From Favolaschia claudopus (Eukaryota > Basidiomycota > Agaricomycetes > Agaricales > Mycenaceae): a stretch of 64,000 bases of DNA. Both the position numbers and the translations under genes were made by a program. The notes beneath the pieces were generated by a model, which worked only from the letters and a program-made list of their open reading frames with translations, made no database searches and had not been told where the DNA came from. Shown piece after piece: positions 55,108 through 64,000 of the stretch; positions within the stretch are counted from its first letter, which is position 1, and each line of letters starts with the position of its first letter. The stretch is from contig JAWWNJ010000065.1 in the NCBI GenBank assembly GCA_037176885.1, positions 868,001-932,000 on the forward strand, written 5' to 3'.

Positions 55108-56047
55108 GGTTTCGAAGTTAGCACGTGCAGTAAACGTGGAGGGAGGTCGATAGGCCTTGAAGTAGGGTTCGATAGGGTTCGATGCTGCTAAGTAGGGTGC
55201 AACCCAAGAGGCTAGGCCTATAGGATTCCATCAACCAAAGCAAGCGGGATCAAAGATAAGAAAAAAAGAAATCACCTACAAAAGTTTTTTTTCCAAGAGC
55301 GCGACCCTCCCTCCCTCCTTCTATATCGGGAAGGCGGTTCCCACCCTTGCCAAAGCACATTCTGACGTCGAGACAGCCTGAACATGAACCTCAGTAAGCT
55401 GATACGAGCCATACCAGTTGAATTCAGCTCAAAGCAGCACTGATGGCCTGACCCCGCGCATGCCGCCGAGAGGTGGAGCCTGTGGAGCCGGTGATGAAAT
55501 CGTCAACAACTGTAGACAAAAAACCGAAGTGGAATAAATGTCATAAACCGGATAAACTTTCGGAAAGGGCTGTACAGTATACCGACTTCTGACCGGTTTT
55601 TGGCCTCAAGTGGACGTTAATCAAGTACTCAAGGTAGACTCTAGCATTTATATATACTGGTAAAGACTGGTAATTTATCTACGCTGTTTTTTCGAGTGTG
55701 AACATGCCAACCCAGTCCAAGCTATTACCTTTTGAGGCGACAATGTGATCGAACTTCCAAGTTGAATGGGAGATGACAAGGAGATGAATGCAAGGATAAA
55801 ATAGGTTGATTATTGGTCGTATTGACAAATTGTAAGGTTTACAACGAGAAAACATTGTCCTTGAAAGACCGTATGTCACAGCTAGGTTCGGAACAAGCCC
55901 CGCGCAGGTCCGGCCCATGGCATTTCCTCCCTGGACCTCGGTGGACAGCGGAAAATCATGCATGAATTGCGAAAGACATCGCAAGACGGAGACGGACATG
56001 AGCATAACACCACAAAATACATGAGACGATTCAGACGAATACCAGTA
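55108..56047. other. No gene recognised
   Basis: A minus-strand frame (55679-56095) overlaps the TIR of the element that follows and lacks motifs. GGGTTCGAT repeats occur near 55165. Confidence 0.35.
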
Positions 56048-56173
56048 GTCGACAATAAACTGGCATACGTAACTATTATTATCCCAGTATGCCATGCGAC
56101 TTCACAGAGTCACAAAAGACTTCGTGAATCTCCAGCTTGGGGTAAATAGCTTCTTACCGAGTAATCCAGTTCA

Positions 56174-56377
56174 ATGCGCGAATTCATCCATGCCGACGCT
56201 CGAAATCTGTTGGCGCAAAGCGTCGCCAATGAGTTTAATCATACTTATTGTTGGTTCTGTCACCTGTGTCGGTTAGTCTGCTTCGACGAGCGGCAGAGCG
56301 GGCCTTCCTTTGCATTGCTGAAAGAAGGCCTGAGTGGACGTGGCAAGGCATGGTGGGAGAGAGCAAGTGAAGAATAG
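56174..56377 (+). other. Short open frame inside the TIR unit, doubtful
   Basis: 67 codons, MREFIHADARNLLAQS to WWERASEE, with a Cys-containing patch (YCWFCHLC). It may be a remnant exon of captured sequence. No partner exon found. Confidence 0.2.
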
Positions 56378-56832
56378 AACCTCAGATTCTAACCAAACAC
56401 GGGCAACAAAGGATATGCCGCTTCGGCATTACTCGGAGTTTGCCGAACACGGCAACTGTGTCCCAAAGTGGAAGAAAATGAGCGCAATCGATTTTCTTAG
56501 CCCCAAACTTGATTCTAAAGGCTTCCAAGGCCTCCCTCAAGCTCTCTAGGGCCTGAAAACTTTTCACCCCCGAAAGTTTTTTTTCGGACCTCAGAGAACC
56601 CCCCTCCCCGTACCTGACGTCAGCGGCTCTTATCTTTGACCCCCCTTGAACCAAAGTGGTTTGTTTTTCCCCAACTCTTTCTCTCTCCGATCGTTGCTCT
56701 CGCGTCCATCTATCAGAACCTCCGATCTTCGTACGGGAAACAACGATAGTTAGAAGGGGGTTTGCGGCGTGTATATATATGTATATCATCCAGGAAAGCG
56801 AGCATAGTGCCCGGGTACCTTCAACCGCGCTT

Positions 56833-57979
56833 ATGCAAGGGCCACACCTGAATATCGGAGCGGTGCATGGTATGCAAGACAACTGTATCCTGTTCTCTAT
56901 TTATTTTTTTTTAGGAGGAATTGGTGGTGTAGGTGGCGCCGCGGTTCATGCAGGGGGTGCAGGGGGTCAAGGTCTGGGACCCATCTTCAATATAAAATCA
57001 CAAAGTATGACGGTCTCTATGGCTTCCGGGTGAGTGGCCCAGCATGGATGATGAATGTTCGAGGCTTTACTTATCCGATTCCATAGAGTGTCGACTGCAA
57101 ATTTTATAGGGTTGCGCACCACCTTTGTTCGATCTCTGACTCGTCTTCGCGCAGCCTTTGAGGATGTCGAGGAGGCGCGAAGTCTTGCCCTGAATGGGGG
57201 TGTGTTCACCGAAACGTGGTTGTCGACATATGTTTCTCAAACCGTCAATAAGTATATATGCGACGGTGCACCCAATATGACATCTTCTGACGTTGCGCAG
57301 ATTTAATCAAGTAGATCAAGCTCTCATTGTATATGACACGGCAATACGCCAAATCCGCAAGGAGATGCAGGAGTTGGTGACTGGGGGGATCCATTCAGGA
57401 CACGTCAGGCCACTTGCGATGCTCACGGAGACGAGTTCTGCAGCACTCGTAGTCTCGACTGTGTCTTCGCTATTGGGGTAAGTAAACCTACCGCGACTTC
57501 TGATAGCCCGACCATGAACATTCCTTCTTCAGGGGGGTTCTATTCGAGGTCGCGCGTCTTCTCACAAGCCACGGGGAAGACGATATGCTTAGCACTGGGG
57601 CTGCTCCACCACTTGAATTGGAGACAGTGAGCTCTGAGATGACCAAACAGACGGAGATCCTCACAAACACCCTACATTTTCGTCGGCAAGAACTGGAGAC
57701 TGCGTTAGATGGTATACAAGTTGCAATCTCCGTGATCGAGGTGGAAGCTATGCAATCTGATCTCAAACTCGTAAGGTTTATGGATGCCGAGTACGGGTAG
57801 GGGCGTTTTATGTGCCAGTTCACAATATGTTGACATTCGTCAGATCCACTACTACCGAATGGTTCCAGCATACCTTCGGCCCACTGCATCGGTCAGAGGT
57901 TGAGCTCTATCTGTGCCCCTACATGGAAGAAATCATCGACGAAATGCGTGGCAACATCCCACCGATGGAGTTACCATAA
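56833..57979 (+). CDS. Unrecognised 297-aa protein, six exons, cargo of TIR unit
   Basis: Exons 56833-56869, 56915-57029, 57087-57251, 57301-57477, 57533-57796 and 57844-57979; introns of 45-57 nt, all GT-AG; total exactly 298 codons. A TATA-like TATATATATG lies about 60 bp upstream (56773). The N-terminus is Gly-rich (GGIGGVGGAAVHAGGAGG) and is followed by a helical, coiled-coil-like body (TTFVRSLTRLRAAFEDVEEA, then TAIRQIRKEMQEL). A hydrophobic helical segment (AALVVSTVSSLLGGVLFEVA) could insert in membranes. The C-terminus is acidic (YLCPYMEEIIDEM). A Gly-rich leader before a helical bundle is seen in some fungal hypothetical proteins next to signalling or cell-death domains; that is a loose analogy and no function is assigned. 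It lies entirely between the TIRs and is intact. Confidence 0.75.
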
Positions 57980-58139
57980 CTGCTTTCATTGGACAACCAT
58001 ATGAGTCAGGCTCAGAGGCTCTTGGACTTTCTTGATACACTGCGGAGCTGGGGGTATCCTCACGAAGTCTTTTGTGACTCTGTGAAGTCGCATGGCATAC
58101 TGGGATAATAATAGTTACGTATGCCAGTTTATTGTCGAC

Positions 58140-58859
58140 TACACCGCCAACCCGGAGTGAGACCTGTGTGATCTCAATGATGAGTGTCAGCTGAGGTCCA
58201 CCGTTGATCTCAAAAGGGAACAATTTTGACGTCAAAAGTCATTCCGTTCGGCGTATCATTTAGGTCTCAATTTGAGCGCTACCTCAATTTGAGCTCAATT
58301 ACTGACACCGACACGAAGCTATCGTCTGCCTCTCTGGGAGTACAGGAAGGATGCATCGTGACCGAATTATGTATTTGAATGCGACCGTTTTCGGAGATAG
58401 GAACACAGTGACATTGAGATGTAAAAGTACACGCAAGTTTGTAAGATAAGATAGATAGTGGTTGTCGTCGGTCCGTCCCAGCTTGGCTAATTCCTCCTCC
58501 TTGTCATCTCGTCTACTGTCAATGCTTAACAACGATGGACGCAGATAGGAAAACCTACAGGTGAGTGTCAGTGAAGATCGAATGGAAACAACAGTGAGGG
58601 GTAGACGTACATTGTAACCAAAAGAATGCGACCCTTGAAAACAGATGAGCTGAGCGGTATCAAAGGGAAGACGTACCAGGAGATAGTATATTACCTGACG
58701 TTGTGGAGATTCATTGAGAAGGACTGTGATGAACAGGAAGTACTCACTCGTACCTTCATTTTGAGTGGTCGACGCGCCGACGGGCCTCATGAGCAGTCAA
58801 CGATAATTCAAATAAAAGCAGTGCCAAGACCATACGCACCAGAGAGCCCATGCCTGTGA
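58140..58859. other. No gene recognised
   Basis: Between two TIR elements. A 163-codon minus-strand frame (58299-58790) shows no motif and is probably chance. Confidence 0.35.
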
Positions 58860-59011
58860 CATGCGCGGGTTTTTTTTCGCGCGGTTCCGACTTTTGATGC
58901 AGTGATATGATGCACCTTATATGGAAGTTTCGGCCGAAATGTTGTAGCCGGTATCCGAATCAGATAATCGTGACCCTCTCTTGCGCGGCGCTGCTTCCTC
59001 TCTCCCTCACT

Positions 59012-60142
59012 ATGCCATTCAGACATATCAGCGAAGACTTCAAAGTGCGGGCCCTGTGGCTGCTAGATAATGGCTATGTGACTGAAGAGGTTAGCGATCT
59101 ACTCGGAGTTTCTACACGGAGTATTGCTCGCTGGCGCCACAATGTTGCCAACTACGGCAGCGTCATCCCTCCTCGAGATCCCATGCAGGGGCGGCCTCGG
59201 ATCCTCAATGCTCTTCAAACGGATTCTGTTCTTGAACTTGTAGAGCAGTTTCCCGAGCTATATCTGGACGAGATAATGGACTGGATCGCAATAACTCACG
59301 ACATCGGAATCTCGCGAAGTGCCGTACAAGAACTAATCTCGGATATTGGCATTACCTACAAGGTTCTTCGTCGAGCAGCGAGTGAGCGTGACGAGGTTGC
59401 ACGGGAAGAATGGAGGCAGATGATACGCAATACTTTTATTTCATCAATGATTGTTACGGTGGATGAATCGAGCAAAGATGGACGGACAATATTCCGCAAG
59501 CGAGGCCGTGCACCTCATGGAGTTCGTGCCCAAATCGAGGCTGATTTTGTGCGGGGAGATCGCTACAGCATCCTAGCAGCTTTGACCATCGATGGGTACA
59601 TTGGAACTCGGATTGTATCGGGGTCTGTTGACGGAGATGAATTTTTTGATTTTATTGCGAATGAGATTGTGAGTTTGTTCCAATGCGACTCGAGCACCAG
59701 CTACTTATGATTATTAGCTGCCGAAAATGAATCCATATCCAAATGATCGGAGCGTGCTTATTCTCGATAATTGTGCTATTCATAAGAGTGCACTTCTTCG
59801 TGAGTTGGTCGAATCTTATGGTCGCCATCTTTCCATTTTTGTATATGAACACAAGCTCATTGATGTTCATAGGCTGCCGCATGTATTTCTTGCCACCTTA
59901 CTCACCGGATTTCAACCCCATTGAAGAGAGCTTCAGCGCCGGTAAGTTCTTTGTCTGTATTTGGGAATCTTCGGCATATTGAATATTCTTCAGTGAAGGC
60001 GTGGATTCGGAGGCATTGGAGGAGATTGCAGGCCAGCGAGCATCCTGAGGTGGATTTACTTGAGGCATGTGGAGTAGTCACAGCAGAGAGTGCCCGTGGT
60101 TGGTTTAGACACTCAGGATTTCTCGACGGTCCCGAAAACTAA
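59012..60142 (+). CDS. IS630/Tc1-mariner-like DDE transposase, four exons, 325 aa
   Basis: Exons 59012-59668, 59718-59820, 59873-59941 and 59994-60142 (introns 49, 52 and 52 nt) give 326 codons with no stop. The N-terminus (1-60) is a helix-turn-helix typical of this superfamily (DFKVRALWLLDNGYVTEEVS ... STRSIARWRHNV), and residues ~65-120 form a second HTH-like region (GRPRILNALQTDSVLELVEQ). The DDE_3-type catalytic domain has VTVDESSKD (first Asp), LILDNCAIHK (second Asp), then LPPYSPDFNPIEESF (Glu). It would act in the nucleus on the element's 78-bp ends. The start at 59012 is favoured because MPFRHISEDFKVRALW begins at the usual distance from the HTH; an in-frame ORF extends upstream to 58907 into the TIR. 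Confidence 0.93.
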
Positions 60143-60359
60143 CTCATAAACAATTACAACGAAAGTGAATGTATTATGATCCCTAAAATGACTACCAAAG
60201 GGTAATTGTAGGCAGAACAAGGACGAGTATAGAGAGAGGAATACTACTTGTATGTACATACGAGGCTACGCTATTTACGAGAAGTCAAACAAATATACAG
60301 GACTGATACTCTAAGGAATGCAGGATCGAAGAGAGACGAAGGAAGAAGAATAAGAAAAA

Positions 60360-61510
60360 CTACTTTTTATGAGCACGCTTATACTTATTGTACGAATCCA
60401 GGACACGCTTCCAGCCGAAAAGAACGAAACCGGCTTCTTTCCGTTGAGCGTCGGTCACAATCGAGAGATCATCACCGATTTGAAAACCTTGCTCGGAAAG
60501 GAAGCCCTTGGTTTGTTCAGGAAGGTTGGGGAAGGACTCGATAAAATCATCGAGTGAGCCGCCAATGGGGGCAGGGGAGGAAGGGGGGTCGATATGACGA
60601 TGCCGCTTTGAAGCTGGTTCAGACGGCGGCGAAGAACCTCCGTCCCATGACCTATGACGACGGTGACGACGCGGGGTTTCCTGCCAGGGACTGTGGCCAT
60701 AGTACGATGGCATTGGAGGAGTATGAGAGTTCGGGCTCGTCCGCTCCTTCAGCCGCGCCAGTATAGCGACTTGATGTAGCGGTGGGCTGTGTCGCCCATG
60801 GCTAAACTCGCAGGTCAATCACCGGTGTTTACCAAAAAAGGAAATAACATTACCGTGGCTTGCGTCGCGGGAGGCTTCACCGGATTCTTCATACGCACGA
60901 TAATATAGGTCGCCGAGACGCCTTTGGCAGGCTTTAGAATTTTTTTGATGAGCGACTTGTATCCATCGAGGTCGCATAGCGGGAGCCAAACAGAGTTGGC
61001 TGGTTTTACATATCTCCACTCCATGCTCGAAAGGACGAGGAAATTGGGGGTAGCAGAGAGCTTCTCTGCAAGAACCTCCAGGAAGTCGTCGTAGTCCATG
61101 TCCGTGTGAGCTGTGATAGGCCCGAAAGACGGTTGTTCAGGTTTGGGAGCCTTTTTTGCTTTGCGCGCTCCGGCAGACTTTTCAGGCGGCGCAGGAAGCC
61201 AGACCATCACCTCGAACTCTATTGCGTCCGGGATAGTGTCGTCTGGTGGTTGGAAAGCGGGCCCGGGTGTAGGGGCAGGCGTGGGGGCAGGGGCACGTCG
61301 ACGAGAAGCTGGAGGCTGCACAGCTACAGAAAATGCAGCGGTGGGCTGCCGGAATGTCGTTGCCTGGACTTCGACAGGTGAGTCGGGATCATCGTCCGGG
61401 ATGAACGAGTCGGAGGCGGTGACAGGAAGCTCGGGCGCCGGAGACCACAGAGAGTTATTATTGACAGAGAGAGAATCGTGAGGTAAATGCTGTACAAGGA
61501 GTGACGGCAA
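60360..61510 (-). CDS. Second gene of the IS630-type element: Pro-rich, SAM-like tail, 367 aa
   Basis: Exons 61510-60854 and 60806-60360 join in phase 0 over a 47-nt GT-AG intron, giving 367 aa. The N-terminal third is Pro/Ala/Ser-rich (SRRRAPAPTPAPTPGPAF). The middle (IEFEVMVWLPAPPEK ... YDDFLEVLAEKL ... SSMEWRYVKP ... LCDLDGYKSLIKKIL) has the look of a compact alpha/beta, PB1-like fold. A second basic/disordered linker (PRRHRRHRSWDG, KRHRH) leads to a C-terminal helical module (LDDFIESFPNLPEQTKGFLS ... GFQIGDDLSIV) of SAM-like appearance. A further upstream exon (MDQQYTVPPPRYTPAQQQPQ, 61916 to about 61770) is possible, but its phase does not fit the nearest acceptor. A host-binding or DNA-targeting partner of the transposase is plausible; function unknown. 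Confidence 0.7.
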
Positions 61511-61567
61511 AGAAGGAGAGTGTTGACGAAGATGTGAAAGAGCGATCCGGTGCCCTATATCATTGAT

Positions 61568-61709
61568 AAGGCTCCATTCGGCTGTCGTGTCCTAGCGTCA
61601 CTTAGCGTCACTTTGGAGCACTTGGGAAAAATTCCACGCCAAACTTTTGGTGAGAAATACTCTTAAGTGACGTCAAGTGCTCCGAGGTGACGCAACCGAA
61701 TGGAGCCTA
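61568..61709. mobile_element. ~142-bp MITE in the upstream part of the second gene
   Basis: Ends AAGGCTCCATTCGG and CCGAATGGAGCCTA with internal CGTCACTT / GGAGCACTTG blocks in inverted order. It lies between the possible upstream exon (61.8 kb) and the main exon. Flanking duplications are not clear. Confidence 0.75.
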
Positions 61710-62050
61710 AGACATTTATATGATCATGAGCTGCAAGCTGCACGCACCGAATGTCTTTAGCTCTAATTCTGACCATGTAGGGCTTGCGGGCTGCATAGCC
61801 GGAAGTGAAGGGCTACTGCTGCTAGCGGGCAGAGGATCATGCGAAGGGAATATATACTGAGGTTGCTGTTGAGCGGGGGTATAGCGCGGCGGCGGCACGG
61901 TGTATTGCTGGTCCATGCGCAGGAAGACCACTCAGGTGAGAGAGAAGAAAATTGTGGGGATGACGCGTCACCTCGGCCGAAACTTCCATATAAGGTGCAT
62001 CATATCACTGCATCAAAAGTCGGAACCGCGCGAAAAAAAACCCGCGCATG

Positions 62051-63666
62051 CCAAGGTATTCCGGAACAGCTGTAATCAAGTTTTCAAGTTGCAGAAAAAG
62101 ATAAAAAAAGAGGGAGAAAGAGGAGAGATTAGTAGATAAGGTAGATAAGAGTAGATACCTCTGCATGAATGTCCCCAAATTTCAGAGCTCCAAATTTGCT
62201 GCAGCGAGTGCAGTTTACAATTCAGCATCTTGATTTCATCTTGATTCTTTTGCCATATCGAGTAAACATCAGGGAATTCAAGACTATGTCTATTCGGGTT
62301 TGCGTCCCAAAACGACATAGGACACAGCCAATGGTATTCAAGATTGGTAACGAGTGACGACACGGAAATCGCCGCCGTCAATTGCCACGAGTCGCGTCAC
62401 TCGGCGTTGCACCACCTCTCTCTCCTACTCTCTTACTTGGTCTTGTCTCGATGCCTCCTACGCGTCAAGTCTTTGCCTTTCACTCTAATTCTTGGCTTAT
62501 CCATCTTTCTGGCTGTTCTCGCGCGACTCTCTGGGATCGACACCCTCAAAATTTCGGTCCATTTGCACGCGCGACTCGACGATTCAACGGAATCTCAACG
62601 CAGCTTGCTTGCATGCTCAACACCTTTGCTTTAACATGATATTCAAGGAGCTGGATAGCTGCCGCACACACGTGAAGGTGTGTGATTGCAATTCTCGTTA
62701 TCGGTCTCTTGCTAACTAGCCCGTGTCCCAGCGTCAAATCTGACCTCCCCATCCAGATGCCGCTTAGCCGCACCGACCGACGCTCTAACAGGCTCAGAAC
62801 GGCGGTGTGGCAGCATCTGGAGTGTTGGTTAAATTGGCATAAAGCCGTTATCGTTTAGTGGCTCGCGTGCGTCGGGTGCGCACTCACTGGCATCCTACGC
62901 GAGCCACTAGCAATGCCGAACTCTCTCGCTTGACGGTACACACCCCCGCGACAACGACGACGGCGATCCAGGATCAGCATTGTGTAACCGCACACAAACG
63001 GCCGGCGCGAGTTCGCGCTTTGCCCTTTGTGCGCGGTTATCGACGCCTTGGCTCGCGCTCAGTGCGAGGCACAATTCATCGAAGTATTGAAATACTATTC
63101 AGGTCTAACGCAAGGCCATGCTTTATATACTAGGTTGGACGGCATTCTTTGCCTTTATCTCTTCTTCCTCACCTTCTCGCGCAGCTCCCGGAGTCGTTCT
63201 GAATGGGTCAGTGGCTTCAAAATCGTTCTAAATCACTTGGATTTCATTTTTCTTTCTTCTGCGCCGCGCGATCAAGCTCGGTTCCGACTCCAAATTCGGT
63301 ATCAATACTTTCCAGTCTACCTCTGGCCTCAATGTTTGTGCTGGCTTGACTCTACTCACTCCAATGGAACCCAAGAGAATTCTTCTATCTGTGCATGTCG
63401 TGGCTCAAGACTGGGTTAGTGCTGTACTGCCCATTCAGTTAAATTTTGAATGTTTTCATTGACGGGGTCCATCTATAATCCAAGACAATTATACTTATCT
63501 TAACTAGAAACAAATCAGGCTATATACTGCATGACGGCGCACAATGTCGACCTGAATCCTCGCTGAACTTGCGTTGAATCCGGCCTATTTGGGCCCCATG
63601 TTCATGATTGTTCTTGAAATCACTTGCGTTGAGACATCCAGACATTGAAAGTACATTGTCTATGTC
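62051..63666. other. No gene accepted
   Basis: Short ORFs on both strands; a GATAGA/GTAGATAAG-rich stretch at 62100-62160. No motif or repeat boundary recognised. Confidence 0.35.
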
Positions 63667-64000
63667 TTATTCTGGCTTTTCTCTGTGCTGTAAGGTGCCT
63701 GGCAGTTCGAAGGAAGTGAATTGCGCCTGGTCATCCGTTACAGGCTGGAAGATTGTTGCAGATTCTGGGACTTGTAGCGCCGCCTTAGCAAGTGCATAGG
63801 CCTCTTTTTGCGGTTGATTGGGCGATTTGGATTCGACGTAAACAAAAGTTGTTGATCCGTGTCGTTTCCCGAGCAGCGAAACCGTATCCCTGAATAAGTC
63901 CCCGTTTGGGCCAGGCCACCCAATCGACATCTTCTTTGCAGCCGCGTAGCACAACTGGCCTATGATCATTTTTGAACTGCAAAAAACCACGAGTGTCTTG
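63667..64000 (-). CDS. Ribonuclease H-like protein, C-terminal part (runs off the window)
   Basis: The minus strand encodes LVVFCSSKMIIGQLCYAAAK, then GWPGPNGDLFRDTVSLLGKR and STTFVYVESKSPNQPQKEAY ALAKAAL. The layout matches the last third of fungal RNase H-like domains: a D/S-S-K-Y/M strand, a GW..PNGDL.RD helix, the F.WV strand and a terminal A..LA helix. The acidic residues expected after the WV strand (usually KGH...N..AD) are replaced by ESKSPNQPQKEA, so the copy may be inactive. The first Asp would lie in the missing upstream sequence, or is already Ser here. It could derive from a retroelement or a captured host RNase H gene. Confidence 0.5.
   Translation of the reverse strand, partial: KTLVVFCSSKMIIGQLCYAAAKKMSIGWPGPNGDLFRDTVSLLGKRHGSTTFVYVESKSPNQPQKEAYALAKAALQVPESATIFQPVTDDQAQFTSFELPGTLQHREKPE

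Larger units (their letters stand above)
56048..58139 (+). mobile_element. 2.1-kb TA-flanked TIR unit carrying a six-exon gene
   Basis: 80-bp inverted ends that look perfect: 56048-56127 (GTCGACAATAAACTGGCATA onward) and 58060-58139, flanked by TA at 56046-56047 and 58140-58141, the target rule of Tc1/mariner/IS630 elements. There is no transposase; the unit contains one intact spliced gene (56833-57979) and a short open frame (56174-56377). This is the structure expected of a Pack-type non-autonomous transposon that has captured a gene, mobilised in trans. Confidence 0.9.
58860..62050 (+). mobile_element. 3.2-kb IS630/Tc1-mariner-type element, two genes
   Basis: 78-bp perfect inverted ends: 58860-58937 and 61973-62050, containing GCGCGG, a T8 (A8) run, CGCGCGGTTCCGACTTTTG and TATATGGAAGTTTCGG. 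CATG stands at both outer edges; it is either part of the TIR or a 4-bp duplication, and no TA dinucleotide is present, so the target rule is uncertain. It encodes a DDE transposase on the plus strand and a second spliced gene on the minus strand, tail to tail. Perfect ends and intact genes suggest a recent, possibly active copy. Confidence 0.93.

Noticed and set aside
58299..58790. 163-codon minus-strand ORF between two TIR elements
   Set aside because: No motif; overlapping ORFs on the other strand of similar quality suggest chance.
62382..63419. Several plus-strand ORFs of 75-130 codons
   Set aside because: They overlap in different frames, are Ser/Arg/Leu-rich and show no splice-linked continuity or domain.
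1..64000. tRNA or rRNA genes
   Set aside because: I looked for A/B-box pairs and conserved rRNA segments by eye; isolated GGTTCGA-like strings (for example near 55165) lack a matching A box and cloverleaf. A tRNAscan run would be decisive.

Overview
The window is nuclear DNA of a filamentous fungus, most likely an Agaricomycete (Basidiomycota). The basis is the intron style (GT-AG introns of about 40-70 nt; nearly every credible gene has several), the transposon families, and the lack of bacterial gene organisation. No species can be named from the sequence. Almost nothing here looks like ordinary housekeeping sequence. The window is a dense, nested deposit of mobile elements, and many boundaries can be set exactly from target-site duplications (TSDs).

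Layout. 1-10 kb: dispersed non-coding repeats, a TIR/foldback element (2453-3987), a 1.2-kb TIR element (6961-8174) and scraps of coding sequence. 10.67-17.37 kb: a Ty1/copia retrotransposon (LTRs, half-tRNA-iMet type primer site, gag-protease-integrase-RT-RNase H, 5-bp TSD CGGGC). It carries frameshifts, and its gag is split by a 1.6-kb TIR element that holds an antisense, apparently intact three-exon gene for a Myb/SANT (trihelix)-like protein. 18-27 kb: dispersed repeats, MITEs and a truncated integrase-core gene disrupted by a MITE. 27.45-33.48 kb: a Ty3/gypsy chromovirus with near-identical LTRs, a Tf1-like self-priming signature, a canonical -1 frameshift heptamer between gag and pol, one in-frame UAG in pol and a C-terminal chromodomain. 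35-40 kb: a broken multi-exon gene of an uncharacterised family with a DDE-transposase-like motif layout, interrupted by two MITEs. 41.73-48.13 kb: a complete 6.4-kb hAT transposon (perfect 8-bp TSD) with a 13-exon, 1044-aa transposase and a second, unrecognised three-exon gene. 48.7-55 kb: further MITEs, one nested inside another, a 49-bp perfect palindrome and GC-rich repeats. 56.05-58.14 kb: a 2.1-kb TA-flanked TIR unit that carries no transposase but an intact six-exon gene of unknown function. 58.86-62.05 kb: a 3.2-kb IS630/Tc1-mariner-type element with 78-bp perfect TIRs, a four-exon DDE transposase and a second two-exon gene. The right edge holds the end of a ribonuclease H-like gene.

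How the parts relate. The recurrent theme is TIR elements that pair transposon ends with a second open gene that is not a recognisable transposase: the Myb-like gene at 11.3-12.4 kb, the gene at 47.1-47.8 kb in the hAT element, the six-exon gene at 56.8-58.0 kb, and the proline-rich/SAM-like-tail gene at 60.4-61.5 kb. These exon models close in frame with lengths divisible by three while the DNA around them is decayed. That makes them the best candidates for undescribed accessory factors or captured cargo. All exon models were joined by eye from splice signals and reading frame; no database search was possible.
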